Source: a virus. Taken from it: DNA of 35,619 bases. The translations under genes were made by a program, and so were the position numbers. The stretch covers positions 1 to 35,619 of the IMG/VR virus record IMGVR_UViG_3300033154_000599. One strand, given 5' to 3'. Positions within the stretch are counted from its first letter, which is position 1; the number at the start of each line of letters is the position of its first letter. Of this stretch, positions 15,402-22,181 are shown piece after piece. The notes beneath the pieces are model-generated. The model saw nothing but the letters and a program-made list of their open reading frames with translations. It made no database searches and was not told where the DNA came from.

Positions 15402-15477
15402 CTTTTGCTCCTTTTGCTTTTTTGATTAATTGGTTTGCTAAGTGTATGTATTTTATTTGTGAGGTTTTTATACTTTT
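15402..15477. promoter_or_regulatory. Divergent promoter region between sigma-like genes
   Basis: This 76-bp AT-rich gap separates the two divergently transcribed sigma-like genes. The plus strand carries GAGG and a TATACTT-like box before the ATG at 15478. The minus strand carries TATAAAAAC and AATAAAATAC and the AAGGAGC ribosome-binding site. Both promoters must lie here or overlap the gene starts. Exact boxes are uncertain. Confidence 0.4.
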
Positions 15478-15981
15478 ATGAAGAAGAAGAAAAATTATGT
15501 TGACTCTAAGGAAATTGAACTTTGCTGGGCTAATTGGCTTGCTAATGAAGATGCTTACTCTTGGGATAAACTTCAGGGATTTGTCTACAAAATCTGTAAA
15601 GGTGTTGTAGTTCATTTTAACCCCAAAAATGAAGAAGAGCATATGGATCTTTGCCACGAGACATTTGTTTTGACCATGGATAAAATCAAAAACCGCAAGT
15701 TGGTGTTCAAAGCTGGTCGTGCCCCAGTGTTCAATTTACTGACCACTACTATCTTCCGACATCTATATTCTCTCAAGAATAAAGAAAATAGGCGGCGCAA
15801 ATTATTAAAAACCAAGCTTTTACTTAAACCTGGTGTATTAGATGGTTTAGTAGCTGCGGCGGGAATTGATGGAGCTGTAGGAGGATACCATCCAGATGCT
15901 AGTCGCATGAAATCACAACTCCTCTCACAGCTTGACGAACCCAAAACGCCCAGTGATGCTTTTATTAGAACATCTGAGTAA
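15478..15981 (+). CDS. gp55-like late sigma factor
   Basis: The 167-residue product has the size and helical pattern of T4 gp55-type late sigma factors: LCWANWLANEDAYSWDKLQ, then an acidic EEEHMDLCHETFVLTMDKI, then KLVFKAGRAPVFNLLTTTIF and RHLYSLKNKENRRRK. The block matches sigma region 2 (helices 2.1-2.2, then the -10-recognition part). T4 gp55 directs RNA polymerase to TATAAATA late promoters, and similar boxes occur in this window. No region 4 is visible, as in gp55. The family match is by pattern rather than close identity. Confidence 0.68.
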   Translation: MKKKKNYVDSKEIELCWANWLANEDAYSWDKLQGFVYKICKGVVVHFNPKNEEEHMDLCHETFVLTMDKIKNRKLVFKAGRAPVFNLLTTTIFRHLYSLKNKENRRRKLLKTKLLLKPGVLDGLVAAAGIDGAVGGYHPDASRMKSQLLSQLDEPKTPSDAFIRTSE

Positions 15982-16003
15982 AGTTCTGTCAAGATTTATC
16001 ATG

Positions 16004-16012
16004 CTTAAATAC
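16004..16012 (+). promoter_or_regulatory. Candidate late-promoter motif CTTAAATAC
   Basis: CTTAAATAC followed by ATTTAGAATG lies 36 bases upstream of the ATG at 16048. The region at 27053 has a similar string (GATAAATATATTTTAGAATG). Both resemble a T4-type late box. Motif evidence only. Confidence 0.35.
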
Positions 16013-16047
16013 ATTTAGAATGTTTCAAATGTATAGTAGGCCCAAAT

Positions 16048-17031
16048 ATGAGTTCCAAATACAGACTTACTCCTAAACCAGGTATTATCAAAGCAGGGAG
16101 GACTGTTAAAACACCCGTTCGCCCTACTATCATACCCACTAACGCTCCACATATCATTAAAATATCTGATAGGCCACCTAAAATACCCCCGGAGCAACAA
16201 CCACAAAAAGTATTGATTCAAAGGAAAATAAGTTCCCCAATACCTCAATCCAATCCAAGACGCAGGACTAATCCCCGCCCTGGTGCCCGCGCTCAAGCAT
16301 CAGTTTACCGATCTTCGCCCCTAAGAAATCAAAAAGAAGCGCAAATGGGGCTTTATCGGAAAAAGGTAGAAAACCTAAAAGATTGCGGAGTAGGTCGGTA
16401 TTTGGTTATGGTTGCATGTGGGCCATCTATTTTAGAAGTTCCGTTAGAGGATCTCAAAGGGCACAATAAAATTGATTTAATGTCCATCAACAAACCAGAT
16501 TCTAGAATACATCCTACTAGGTACTGGGTTTTTTGTGATCAATCTCAATATACACGTAATAAGACGTTGTTTGAAAATTATGAGGGAGTTGTTATTAACG
16601 CTTGGTCTGTTCGTGCTAGGCATAAGAATCAGATCTTAATCAAGAACCGTTCAGGGAAAGGTTTTTCTAAGAACTTACTCCAAGGTTACTTTATCGGGCG
16701 ATCTACGACGTTTGCTAATATGCAGTTAGCCCTCTGGATGAATTATGAAAAAGTCTTCATCTTTGGATGTGACATGTGTAAGCCCCCCAATGCTCAGAGC
16801 CTTCATTTTTATGGGGTAAACCAAGATGTAGATCCTAAAATTAGAGTTACGCGGTTTCAAAAAGAAGCGGATCATTATGAAATCGGGGCTAAACAAATGA
16901 ATGTCCTTGAAAGGAAAAAATTTGTTTTTTGCTCGGCATATAACCCGTGGGCATTTGTAAATAAATTAGAAAAAATGGACCATCGTGGTGCTGTAGAACA
17001 TATTCTTAATTTAGCAAACGAACAAAAATAA
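16048..17031 (+). CDS. DUF115/MptE-like protein with disordered N terminus
   Basis: ATG follows AGTAGG by 6 bases. Residues 1 to about 110 are Pro/Arg-rich and probably disordered. Residues about 115-310 form a globular domain: YLVMVACGPSILEVPLEDL, IDLMSINKPD, YWVFCDQ, then GRSTTFANMQLALWMNYEKV and FIFGCDMCKP. The CGPS motif near the first strand, the mid-domain Asn-rich turn and a late GCD match the DUF115/MptE-like nucleotide-sugar or pterin-diphosphate-transferase fold. Such proteins act in glycan transfer or cofactor synthesis. Here it could modify a glycan, a virion protein or a base, but no substrate is apparent. Confidence 0.5.
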   Translation: MSSKYRLTPKPGIIKAGRTVKTPVRPTIIPTNAPHIIKISDRPPKIPPEQQPQKVLIQRKISSPIPQSNPRRRTNPRPGARAQASVYRSSPLRNQKEAQMGLYRKKVENLKDCGVGRYLVMVACGPSILEVPLEDLKGHNKIDLMSINKPDSRIHPTRYWVFCDQSQYTRNKTLFENYEGVVINAWSVRARHKNQILIKNRSGKGFSKNLLQGYFIGRSTTFANMQLALWMNYEKVFIFGCDMCKPPNAQSLHFYGVNQDVDPKIRVTRFQKEADHYEIGAKQMNVLERKKFVFCSAYNPWAFVNKLEKMDHRGAVEHILNLANEQK

Positions 17032-17044
17032 TTAGAGGGCTATC

Positions 17045-17335
17045 ATGACTGTCAATAAAGACCAAATTAATCAAGTTGCTAAGATGCTTACTGACGATCC
17101 GGACATTTTTAGTGAAGCCAAAGCCAAAGAGCCGAGCAATGTACCCGACGACCTAGAAGTTGATGATGAGTTTGAAGTTCACGATGGTTATGAAGAACGT
17201 TCTGAGCCTGCTGAGCCTGGTAGCCAACATCGAAGTTCTAGTTTGCAGGACGGCCCGGATGGGGCTAAACAAACCGGATCTGCTTATCTTAAAGAAGATG
17301 AAAGAAATGAAGAAGTAATCATCTTCGAAGACTAA
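17045..17335 (+). CDS. Acidic protein with capsid-targeting-like leader
   Basis: ATG follows AGAGGG. The 96-residue product opens with the shared leader, residues 1-24: INQVAKMLTDDPDIFSE, with A at the next position. The remainder is acidic and low-complexity (DDLEVDDEFEVHDGYEERSE and a final VIIFED). After removal of the leader it would be a small acidic internal head peptide. It lies between the DUF115-like gene and the nucleotide-metabolism run. Confidence 0.65.
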   Translation: MTVNKDQINQVAKMLTDDPDIFSEAKAKEPSNVPDDLEVDDEFEVHDGYEERSEPAEPGSQHRSSSLQDGPDGAKQTGSAYLKEDERNEEVIIFED

Positions 17336-17362
17336 GAGTATTTTATTCATAAGAGGTGTCTT

Positions 17363-18007
17363 ATGGGTTTGTTAACCGGAACTTCGGTTTATCTCGTTGG
17401 TGCGATTGATCATGCTAGTGATCCACACAAATGGCGTCGAGAGTTAACCAATAATTTGTTACATCCATTGGGGGTTAAAGTTTACGATCCTCTTGTCAAA
17501 CCATCATGGCTTGACGAGGTTTATCCACACATCGAGGATGATGTTGTTTCGGATTTTTTGGTTTTTAAGCGTCTTCTTGGAGAGCCTGGGTCCATTCCTG
17601 AAGAGCAGCATGAAATGGTTTGGGATCGGATGCATGGTATTCGAGAATTGTGTTTGCGTTACGCGCACGATTGTAGCTTTATGATCGTAAACCTTCCCAA
17701 ACAATTCACTATAGGTACTTTAGAGGAAATCGGAGTTGCGGCTGATGCTGGGAAGCCTGTTTTCTTTGTACTTCCTGACGGACCTACGACATCTACGTGG
17801 TTTCCGCCTCAGGTATATGATCGGTTGGAAGAATTCCATGAATACGCATTTAGTTCTATGGAAGAATTATCTAATCATCTTCGGGCGATCGATTCTGGAG
17901 ATGTAGCCGTAGATAGGTTGAGATGGGTTTTTCTACATTATTTTTCAGATAGGAATGTAATCAATGAGTTTTCAAATCGCGAACCAATTGGAAGTCAATC
18001 TTCTTAA
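17363..18007 (+). CDS. Nucleoside 2-deoxyribosyltransferase-like enzyme
   Basis: ATG follows AAGAGGTG. The 214-residue product has the nucleoside 2-deoxyribosyltransferase pattern: TSVYLVGAIDHASDPHKWRR, VYDPLVKP, then CSFMIVNLPKQ and a late GTLEEIGVAADAGKPVFFVL. The GTLEE Glu fits the position of the catalytic nucleophile. Such enzymes exchange or hydrolyse bases on deoxynucleosides and salvage nucleotides. It overlaps the DeoC-like gene by 44 bp and opens the nucleotide-metabolism run that includes purZ. Confidence 0.72.
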   Translation: MGLLTGTSVYLVGAIDHASDPHKWRRELTNNLLHPLGVKVYDPLVKPSWLDEVYPHIEDDVVSDFLVFKRLLGEPGSIPEEQHEMVWDRMHGIRELCLRYAHDCSFMIVNLPKQFTIGTLEEIGVAADAGKPVFFVLPDGPTTSTWFPPQVYDRLEEFHEYAFSSMEELSNHLRAIDSGDVAVDRLRWVFLHYFSDRNVINEFSNREPIGSQSS

Positions 18008-18713
18008 TTCTAATACTAAGCCTGAGTATGTTTCTGAGTTTGTATTAAAAAATCGGATCCCTACGATTGTAGCATATCCTGAGTATATTGCCCCATTAGT
18101 AGCTCATAGAGCTATCCGCAATGGTCCGTACAAAATAATTTGTGCTATCGACTTCCCAGCAGGATCCAATTTTGCGATGGACAAGATTTTCCGATCTAAT
18201 CCTGATTTTGTCGGGGCAGATGGGTTCGATTTCCTACTATCCACGAATCGGACTGATATTGAACTTTATAACGAGATGATGGCTATTTATCGATTTATTA
18301 AAGGCAATCGTCCTATGTCTCAAATCAGGTGGGTATTAAAATTGCATACGCGCAAATCGCAAGGTTTAAGTGCACTTAAACACATGAAGAAAGCGCCGCC
18401 TGCTTTTGTTCGTCTCAATTCTGAACTAGAAATACCTAACCTAGGTGTTACGAAACATCGGGAGTATATTAAACTTGCGAGGAAACAGACTCCTTATCCG
18501 ATTAAGGTATGTGGAAATGTTGATCTGACCCTCATTGAAAAATTGGCTAACGAGGCAAATGTTAAGCGGTTTGATGTGTCATTGGATCAGGCTGAAGCGA
18601 TCATTCGTGAACTTTCAAATAGGTCAGCGGTTCCAAGGACAACTCCAACAGCTCCACAACCTCAAGGACCAGCGGTGAAGAAGGTGGGTAATGTTGGAAG
18701 GATTAGGATCTAA
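17964..18713 (+). CDS. DeoC-like aldolase, catalytic Lys missing
   Basis: ATG follows AGGAATG inside the previous gene. The 249-residue product aligns by pattern with deoxyribose-phosphate aldolase: IVAYPEYIAPLVAHRAI, CAIDFPAGSN, FVGADGFDFLLS, IRWVLKL, then FVRLNSELEI and PIKVCGNVD. The GADxxD aspartate and the late Lys (IKVCG, for GFKPAGG in the E. coli enzyme) are kept. The Schiff-base Lys in FIKTSTG is Arg in FVRLNSE. It may be a degenerate or altered aldolase acting on deoxyribose phosphates. The C-terminal tail is Pro-rich. Confidence 0.55.
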   Translation: MSFQIANQLEVNLLNSNTKPEYVSEFVLKNRIPTIVAYPEYIAPLVAHRAIRNGPYKIICAIDFPAGSNFAMDKIFRSNPDFVGADGFDFLLSTNRTDIELYNEMMAIYRFIKGNRPMSQIRWVLKLHTRKSQGLSALKHMKKAPPAFVRLNSELEIPNLGVTKHREYIKLARKQTPYPIKVCGNVDLTLIEKLANEANVKRFDVSLDQAEAIIRELSNRSAVPRTTPTAPQPQGPAVKKVGNVGRIRI

Positions 18714-19173
18714 AGTCATTTCTTGGGACAGCTATTTTTTACAAATGGCCGAGTTGGTTTCTACAAGATCTAAAGATCAAAATACTCATATTGGCGCAGT
18801 AATTGTAGGCCCGGATAAAGAGGTTAGATCTACGGGATATAATTCATTTCCTAGAGGATTGAATGATTTCCTGCCTGAGCGTCAGGAACGACCTGAAAAG
18901 TATAGTTGGATGGAACATGCCGAACGCAATGCTATTTATAATGCTGCTAGGCATGGCGCCGCTCTTAAAGGGTGTACTATGCATCTTAATTGTCATATTC
19001 CATGTACCGGTTGTGCTCGTGCTATTATTCAATCTGGTATTGCGGAAGTGGTACTTGGCAAACCTAAGAATCATTCTCAAAAATGGATTGAAGAAGCAAC
19101 AAAATCTGAACAAATGTTTAGAGAAGCAAGAATTAAGGTTCGTTTACCTAACTCTCAGGATTTAATATTATAA
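18691..19173 (+). CDS. dCMP deaminase
   Basis: ATG follows AAGGTGG and overlaps the DeoC-like gene by 23 bp. The 160-residue product has the zinc-dependent cytidine/deoxycytidylate deaminase motifs HAERNAI (H76, E78) and PCTGCARAII (C105, C108). It deaminates dCMP to dUMP, feeding thymidylate synthesis; a base-modification role is also possible. It sits in the run with nucleoside deoxyribosyltransferase-like and purZ genes. Confidence 0.9.
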   Translation: MLEGLGSKVISWDSYFLQMAELVSTRSKDQNTHIGAVIVGPDKEVRSTGYNSFPRGLNDFLPERQERPEKYSWMEHAERNAIYNAARHGAALKGCTMHLNCHIPCTGCARAIIQSGIAEVVLGKPKNHSQKWIEEATKSEQMFREARIKVRLPNSQDLIL

Positions 19174-19424
19174 TGGTGCACTCCTTTCATATTATTAAAG
19201 AAATTTGCTTAGATCATCAGATTGATGTTACATTAATGCATGGGTCTAATTTAGAGCATGTTTCTTTTTTTATGAAACGAGAACCATATAATACTAAGAT
19301 ATATGGTTTATGTAATGGTGCAAAAGTCACTTTTGATGTTAAAAATCGTCGAGAATATGATTTAGCAAATCCGGATAGTATTTCACAAATGAGTGAGTAT
19401 TTGTCCTCCACGATCTGGATATGA
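19173..19424 (+). CDS. Hypothetical protein, 83 aa
   Basis: Starts in a TAATG overlap with dCMP deaminase and ends in an ATGA overlap with the exonuclease gene. The 83-residue product is mixed alpha/beta (SFHIIKEICLDHQIDVTLMH) with no recognised motif. It is translationally coupled on both sides, so it probably takes part in the same pathway. Confidence 0.6.
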   Translation: MVHSFHIIKEICLDHQIDVTLMHGSNLEHVSFFMKREPYNTKIYGLCNGAKVTFDVKNRREYDLANPDSISQMSEYLSSTIWI

Positions 19425-20218
19425 TAATAATTGGTGTTGACGCCGAAACTAACGGTTTCAAAAACGAAAAAGATGAGTATGACGAAGAACGCAGTGAACT
19501 GTGTGAAATCGGAGCATGTCTTTTTCATGTTGAGTCTAAAACTGTTCTAGCCCAATTCGGTAAGATCTATCGAATTCATAACTGGGGCGAAGAAGCGGCC
19601 GAGGTTCATCAAATCCCCAAAGAACTTAGTGATTTGATGCCATATGTTCCTCCACAAGAGGAAGAAAATCCTTTTAAGCTTATTAGTGGTAATATGGCTA
19701 GATTTGTGGTAGCTCATAATGCTCCACATGATTATCCTTATTTTGCTAAGTTGTGGCCGGATTTTTTGAGTATTCCTTGGTTGTGTACTCAAAGAGATTT
19801 ACCTCATAATGATAAGTTAAGGCGTCCAGCTTATTCGAAAAGGTTAGGGCATCTTTGTGTTGATTATGGGATTCAATTTAGCGGATGGCATCGTGCTTTA
19901 GTTGATGCAGAAGCATGTGCTCGTATTGCATCTTTCCATGATCTTGAAGCAGCTTATGAGGAGAAATTAAAGTCTAAATTTCGGCTAGTTACCTATGGTG
20001 AATTTATTAAAGACATTAATAAAGAAACTATGTCTCAAATTCCTTCAGTGCTTGAAGATGATAGGAGATATCGTTGGAACACCAATGAGTGTCCAAGGGC
20101 TTGGTCTAAGGATTACCTGCCAGAAGAATTTATTGAACCAGACGTGCGGTATATCAAAGAGATAACAGGTGACCGCTGGAAGTTCGAAATTGAACCTATG
20201 CCACCTAAAACTTACTAG
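19421..20218 (+). CDS. DEDDh-family 3'-5' exonuclease (DnaQ-like)
   Basis: ATGA overlap with the previous gene. The 265-residue product has the DnaQ/RNase T catalytic set: D7 and E9 in GVDAETN, D104 in HNAPHD (99-104), and H157/D162 in HRALVDAEA. The first about 175 residues form the nuclease; the C-terminal part is unmatched. It degrades DNA or RNA from the 3' end and could proofread a separate polymerase. It lies 10 bp upstream of purZ, so a link to Z-DNA replication is possible but unproven. Confidence 0.85.
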   Translation: MIIIGVDAETNGFKNEKDEYDEERSELCEIGACLFHVESKTVLAQFGKIYRIHNWGEEAAEVHQIPKELSDLMPYVPPQEEENPFKLISGNMARFVVAHNAPHDYPYFAKLWPDFLSIPWLCTQRDLPHNDKLRRPAYSKRLGHLCVDYGIQFSGWHRALVDAEACARIASFHDLEAAYEEKLKSKFRLVTYGEFIKDINKETMSQIPSVLEDDRRYRWNTNECPRAWSKDYLPEEFIEPDVRYIKEITGDRWKFEIEPMPPKTY

Positions 20219-20228
20219 GAGATGATAA

Positions 20229-21335
20229 ATGAAATTAGGCAAGTTTAATGTAGTAGTTGATGGGCAATGGGGCAGTTGTGGCAAGGGTTTAATTGCTGGA
20301 TACTTGGGTCAGCGTTATGGGGTAGAAGCAGCTAGTACTAATAATCTCCCTAATGCTGGACACACTGTTGTCTTAGAAGACGAAACGCGTTTCATTTCTA
20401 AAATTTTGCCCGTTACTAGCTATCTTAATACCCAGGAACAGCATGTTCAGTCCTACATCGGGGCGGGTGCCGGGTTCTTCCTAGAACAACTCTTTAAGGA
20501 GATGAAGGAATGTGGAGTTGCTCCTGAGGATGTTAGGATCCATCCACGAGCTATGGTAGTTACTGAAGAACATGCGGCCATGGAACGAGGAGCCCGAGGT
20601 ACCAAGCATATTGCTAGTACCATGCAAGGTTCAGGGGCGGTCCGTGCAGAGAAAATCATGCGGGGAGCTAACGTTAAACTGGCCCGTGATTTTCTTGAAT
20701 TAAGATCGATGATCACTGAAGATTGGATTTTTGAAGTTAACGGAAAGCTCCCCGGGACGATGTGGTTACATGAAGGTAGCCAAGGATTCAGTTTAGGAAT
20801 GAACCACGGAAGCCATTATCCGCAATGTACCTCCAGAGAATGTACTACAACTCGTGAGTTAATGGATATGGGTCTCCCGCCCGATAGTGTTGGGGATGTT
20901 TATTTAGTAGTCCGTCCATTCCCGATTCGGGTTGGAAATGTCATTGAAAATGGGCAAGAGGTTGGTTATTCGGGCGATGCTTATCCTGGTCAGGAAGAAA
21001 TGACCTGGGCTCAAATTAAGGAATTTGCCAACTATCCAGCGGATTTTGACCTACATGAGATGACCACGGTTACTAAGCGTCTAAGGAGAGTATTTAGTTT
21101 CTCAATGGATCAAGCTCTCCGTGCTTCGATAGTAAATGGAGCAACTAAAATTGCTCTTAATTTTGCTAACTATCTAGACTATTCATGTTTCCAAACTAAG
21201 GGGACGGATATTACCGAACTTCCAACTAAGGTTCGAGCATTTATCGATTCAATCGAAAGTTCGCTCAATCTTCCAGTCACTATCGTTGGTACAGGGCCAG
21301 CAGTGGACCATGTTTGGAATCTTGATAACGATTAA
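20229..21335 (+). CDS. purZ: PurZ, 2-aminoadenylosuccinate synthetase
   Basis: ATG follows AGGAG. The 368-residue protein belongs to the adenylosuccinate synthetase superfamily but is shorter than bacterial PurA (about 430). The N terminus reads VVVDGQWGSCGKGLIAGYLG; in PurA the loop is GDEGKGK and its Asp is the catalytic base acting on IMP. Here it is S16, the substitution described for the phage enzymes of S-2L and phiVC8 that condense dGMP with aspartate. NNLPNAGHT (38-46) keeps the catalytic His45. The PurA guanine-recognition TKxD is replaced by LNFANYLD (310-317), consistent with ATP rather than GTP use. I infer synthesis of the 2-aminoadenine (Z) precursor. The gene is downstream of the deoxynucleotide genes. 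Confidence 0.88.
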   Translation: MKLGKFNVVVDGQWGSCGKGLIAGYLGQRYGVEAASTNNLPNAGHTVVLEDETRFISKILPVTSYLNTQEQHVQSYIGAGAGFFLEQLFKEMKECGVAPEDVRIHPRAMVVTEEHAAMERGARGTKHIASTMQGSGAVRAEKIMRGANVKLARDFLELRSMITEDWIFEVNGKLPGTMWLHEGSQGFSLGMNHGSHYPQCTSRECTTTRELMDMGLPPDSVGDVYLVVRPFPIRVGNVIENGQEVGYSGDAYPGQEEMTWAQIKEFANYPADFDLHEMTTVTKRLRRVFSFSMDQALRASIVNGATKIALNFANYLDYSCFQTKGTDITELPTKVRAFIDSIESSLNLPVTIVGTGPAVDHVWNLDND

Positions 21336-21627
21336 GGAACCTAAGAAGCATTCCGATCCTAAGGTTATAAACGAAGTGCATCTTACGGATCGTGAGAGGA
21401 ATATTATTGCGCAAAGGGCTGCTGGTTCTTACGCGATTGTCCCCCAATTACAGAAGATAATCATCGATCATCGGAAGAACAAGTCCATCAAGGATATGCC
21501 GTTTTTAGAGTTTGGCCGTCTAGTAGTGAAGAAATCGTGGGATAGGGATGAATATGAGCGGTTACAACGAGCTGTCCTCAGTATCATCCCTCACCCTTTC
21601 GGAATCCCGTTTCATCTTAGAAGATGA
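21310..21627 (+). CDS. Hypothetical protein overlapping purZ
   Basis: ATG at 21310 lies within the last codons of purZ (26-bp overlap), a TTG at 21286 being the alternative. The product of about 105 residues is basic and mixed helical (VINEVHLTDRERNIIAQRAA, VVKKSWDRDEYERLQRAVLS). No family was recognised. The overlap implies co-translation with purZ. Confidence 0.55.
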   Translation: MFGILITIKEPKKHSDPKVINEVHLTDRERNIIAQRAAGSYAIVPQLQKIIIDHRKNKSIKDMPFLEFGRLVVKKSWDRDEYERLQRAVLSIIPHPFGIPFHLRR

Positions 21628-21648
21628 TAAGTAAGGAATTAGTGTAGT

Positions 21649-21885
21649 ATGGAAAACGCAGTATGTGAAGGCGCATATTATCGCCATTATAAGGGTGGGC
21701 TTTATATGGTTAAACACATCGGGATCAATAGCGAGACGTTGCAGAAATTGGTTGTGTACCAGGATGCTGGCGGTGGAGAAATATGGATTAGACCGATGGA
21801 CATGTTTTTGTCTACGGTTAAGGTCGGAGGAATTGAAGTTCCAAGATTTAAACTTCAAGCACCGTCGAGGAAAGAAGGTCATTAA
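21649..21885 (+). CDS. DUF1653 protein
   Basis: The 78-residue product matches the DUF1653 family: YRHYKGGLYMVKHIGINSET, LQKLVVYQD, GEIWIRPMDMFLSTV. The family is small, widespread in bacteria and phages, and of unknown biochemistry. Its stop (TAA) is directly followed by the ATG of the next gene. Confidence 0.85.
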   Translation: MENAVCEGAYYRHYKGGLYMVKHIGINSETLQKLVVYQDAGGGEIWIRPMDMFLSTVKVGGIEVPRFKLQAPSRKEGH

Positions 21886-22098
21886 ATGAGAGATTGCCAA
21901 ATTTGCGACTGTGAGTTGCGAAATAGAAAATGGAACCCCAATACTGGTGTATGTGGATTTTGTAGCCGCATTTATGTTGATTCCAGGTGCGCTGAAAATA
22001 ATCTCGATGTAGCGGTTAAGGGTTTGTCGAGGTTACTCCCTAGTTCCCCCAATAGCACGTCACCGGGTTCTAATGCTGGCCTTGTTTTCTTTGGGTGA
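21886..22098 (+). CDS. Small zinc-ribbon-like protein, 70 aa
   Basis: Starts immediately after the DUF1653 stop codon. Cysteines at CQICDC and CGFC are spaced like a small zinc ribbon; the rest is Ser/Pro-rich with no motif. It is probably coupled to DUF1653. An 83-bp AT-rich gap with the glnA ribosome-binding site follows. Confidence 0.6.
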   Translation: MRDCQICDCELRNRKWNPNTGVCGFCSRIYVDSRCAENNLDVAVKGLSRLLPSSPNSTSPGSNAGLVFFG

Positions 22099-22181
22099 GT
22101 CAAACGCCATTGATGGTTTGTTGTGGATTATTAATAACGGAATCCGTGAGTATTTAATAAAATTTTAAGGAATGATAAAAT

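Noticed and set aside
20229-21335. Ordinary PurA (adenylosuccinate synthetase)
   Set aside because: The catalytic Asp is Ser, the guanine-binding TKxD motif is absent, and the protein is about 60 residues short of PurA.
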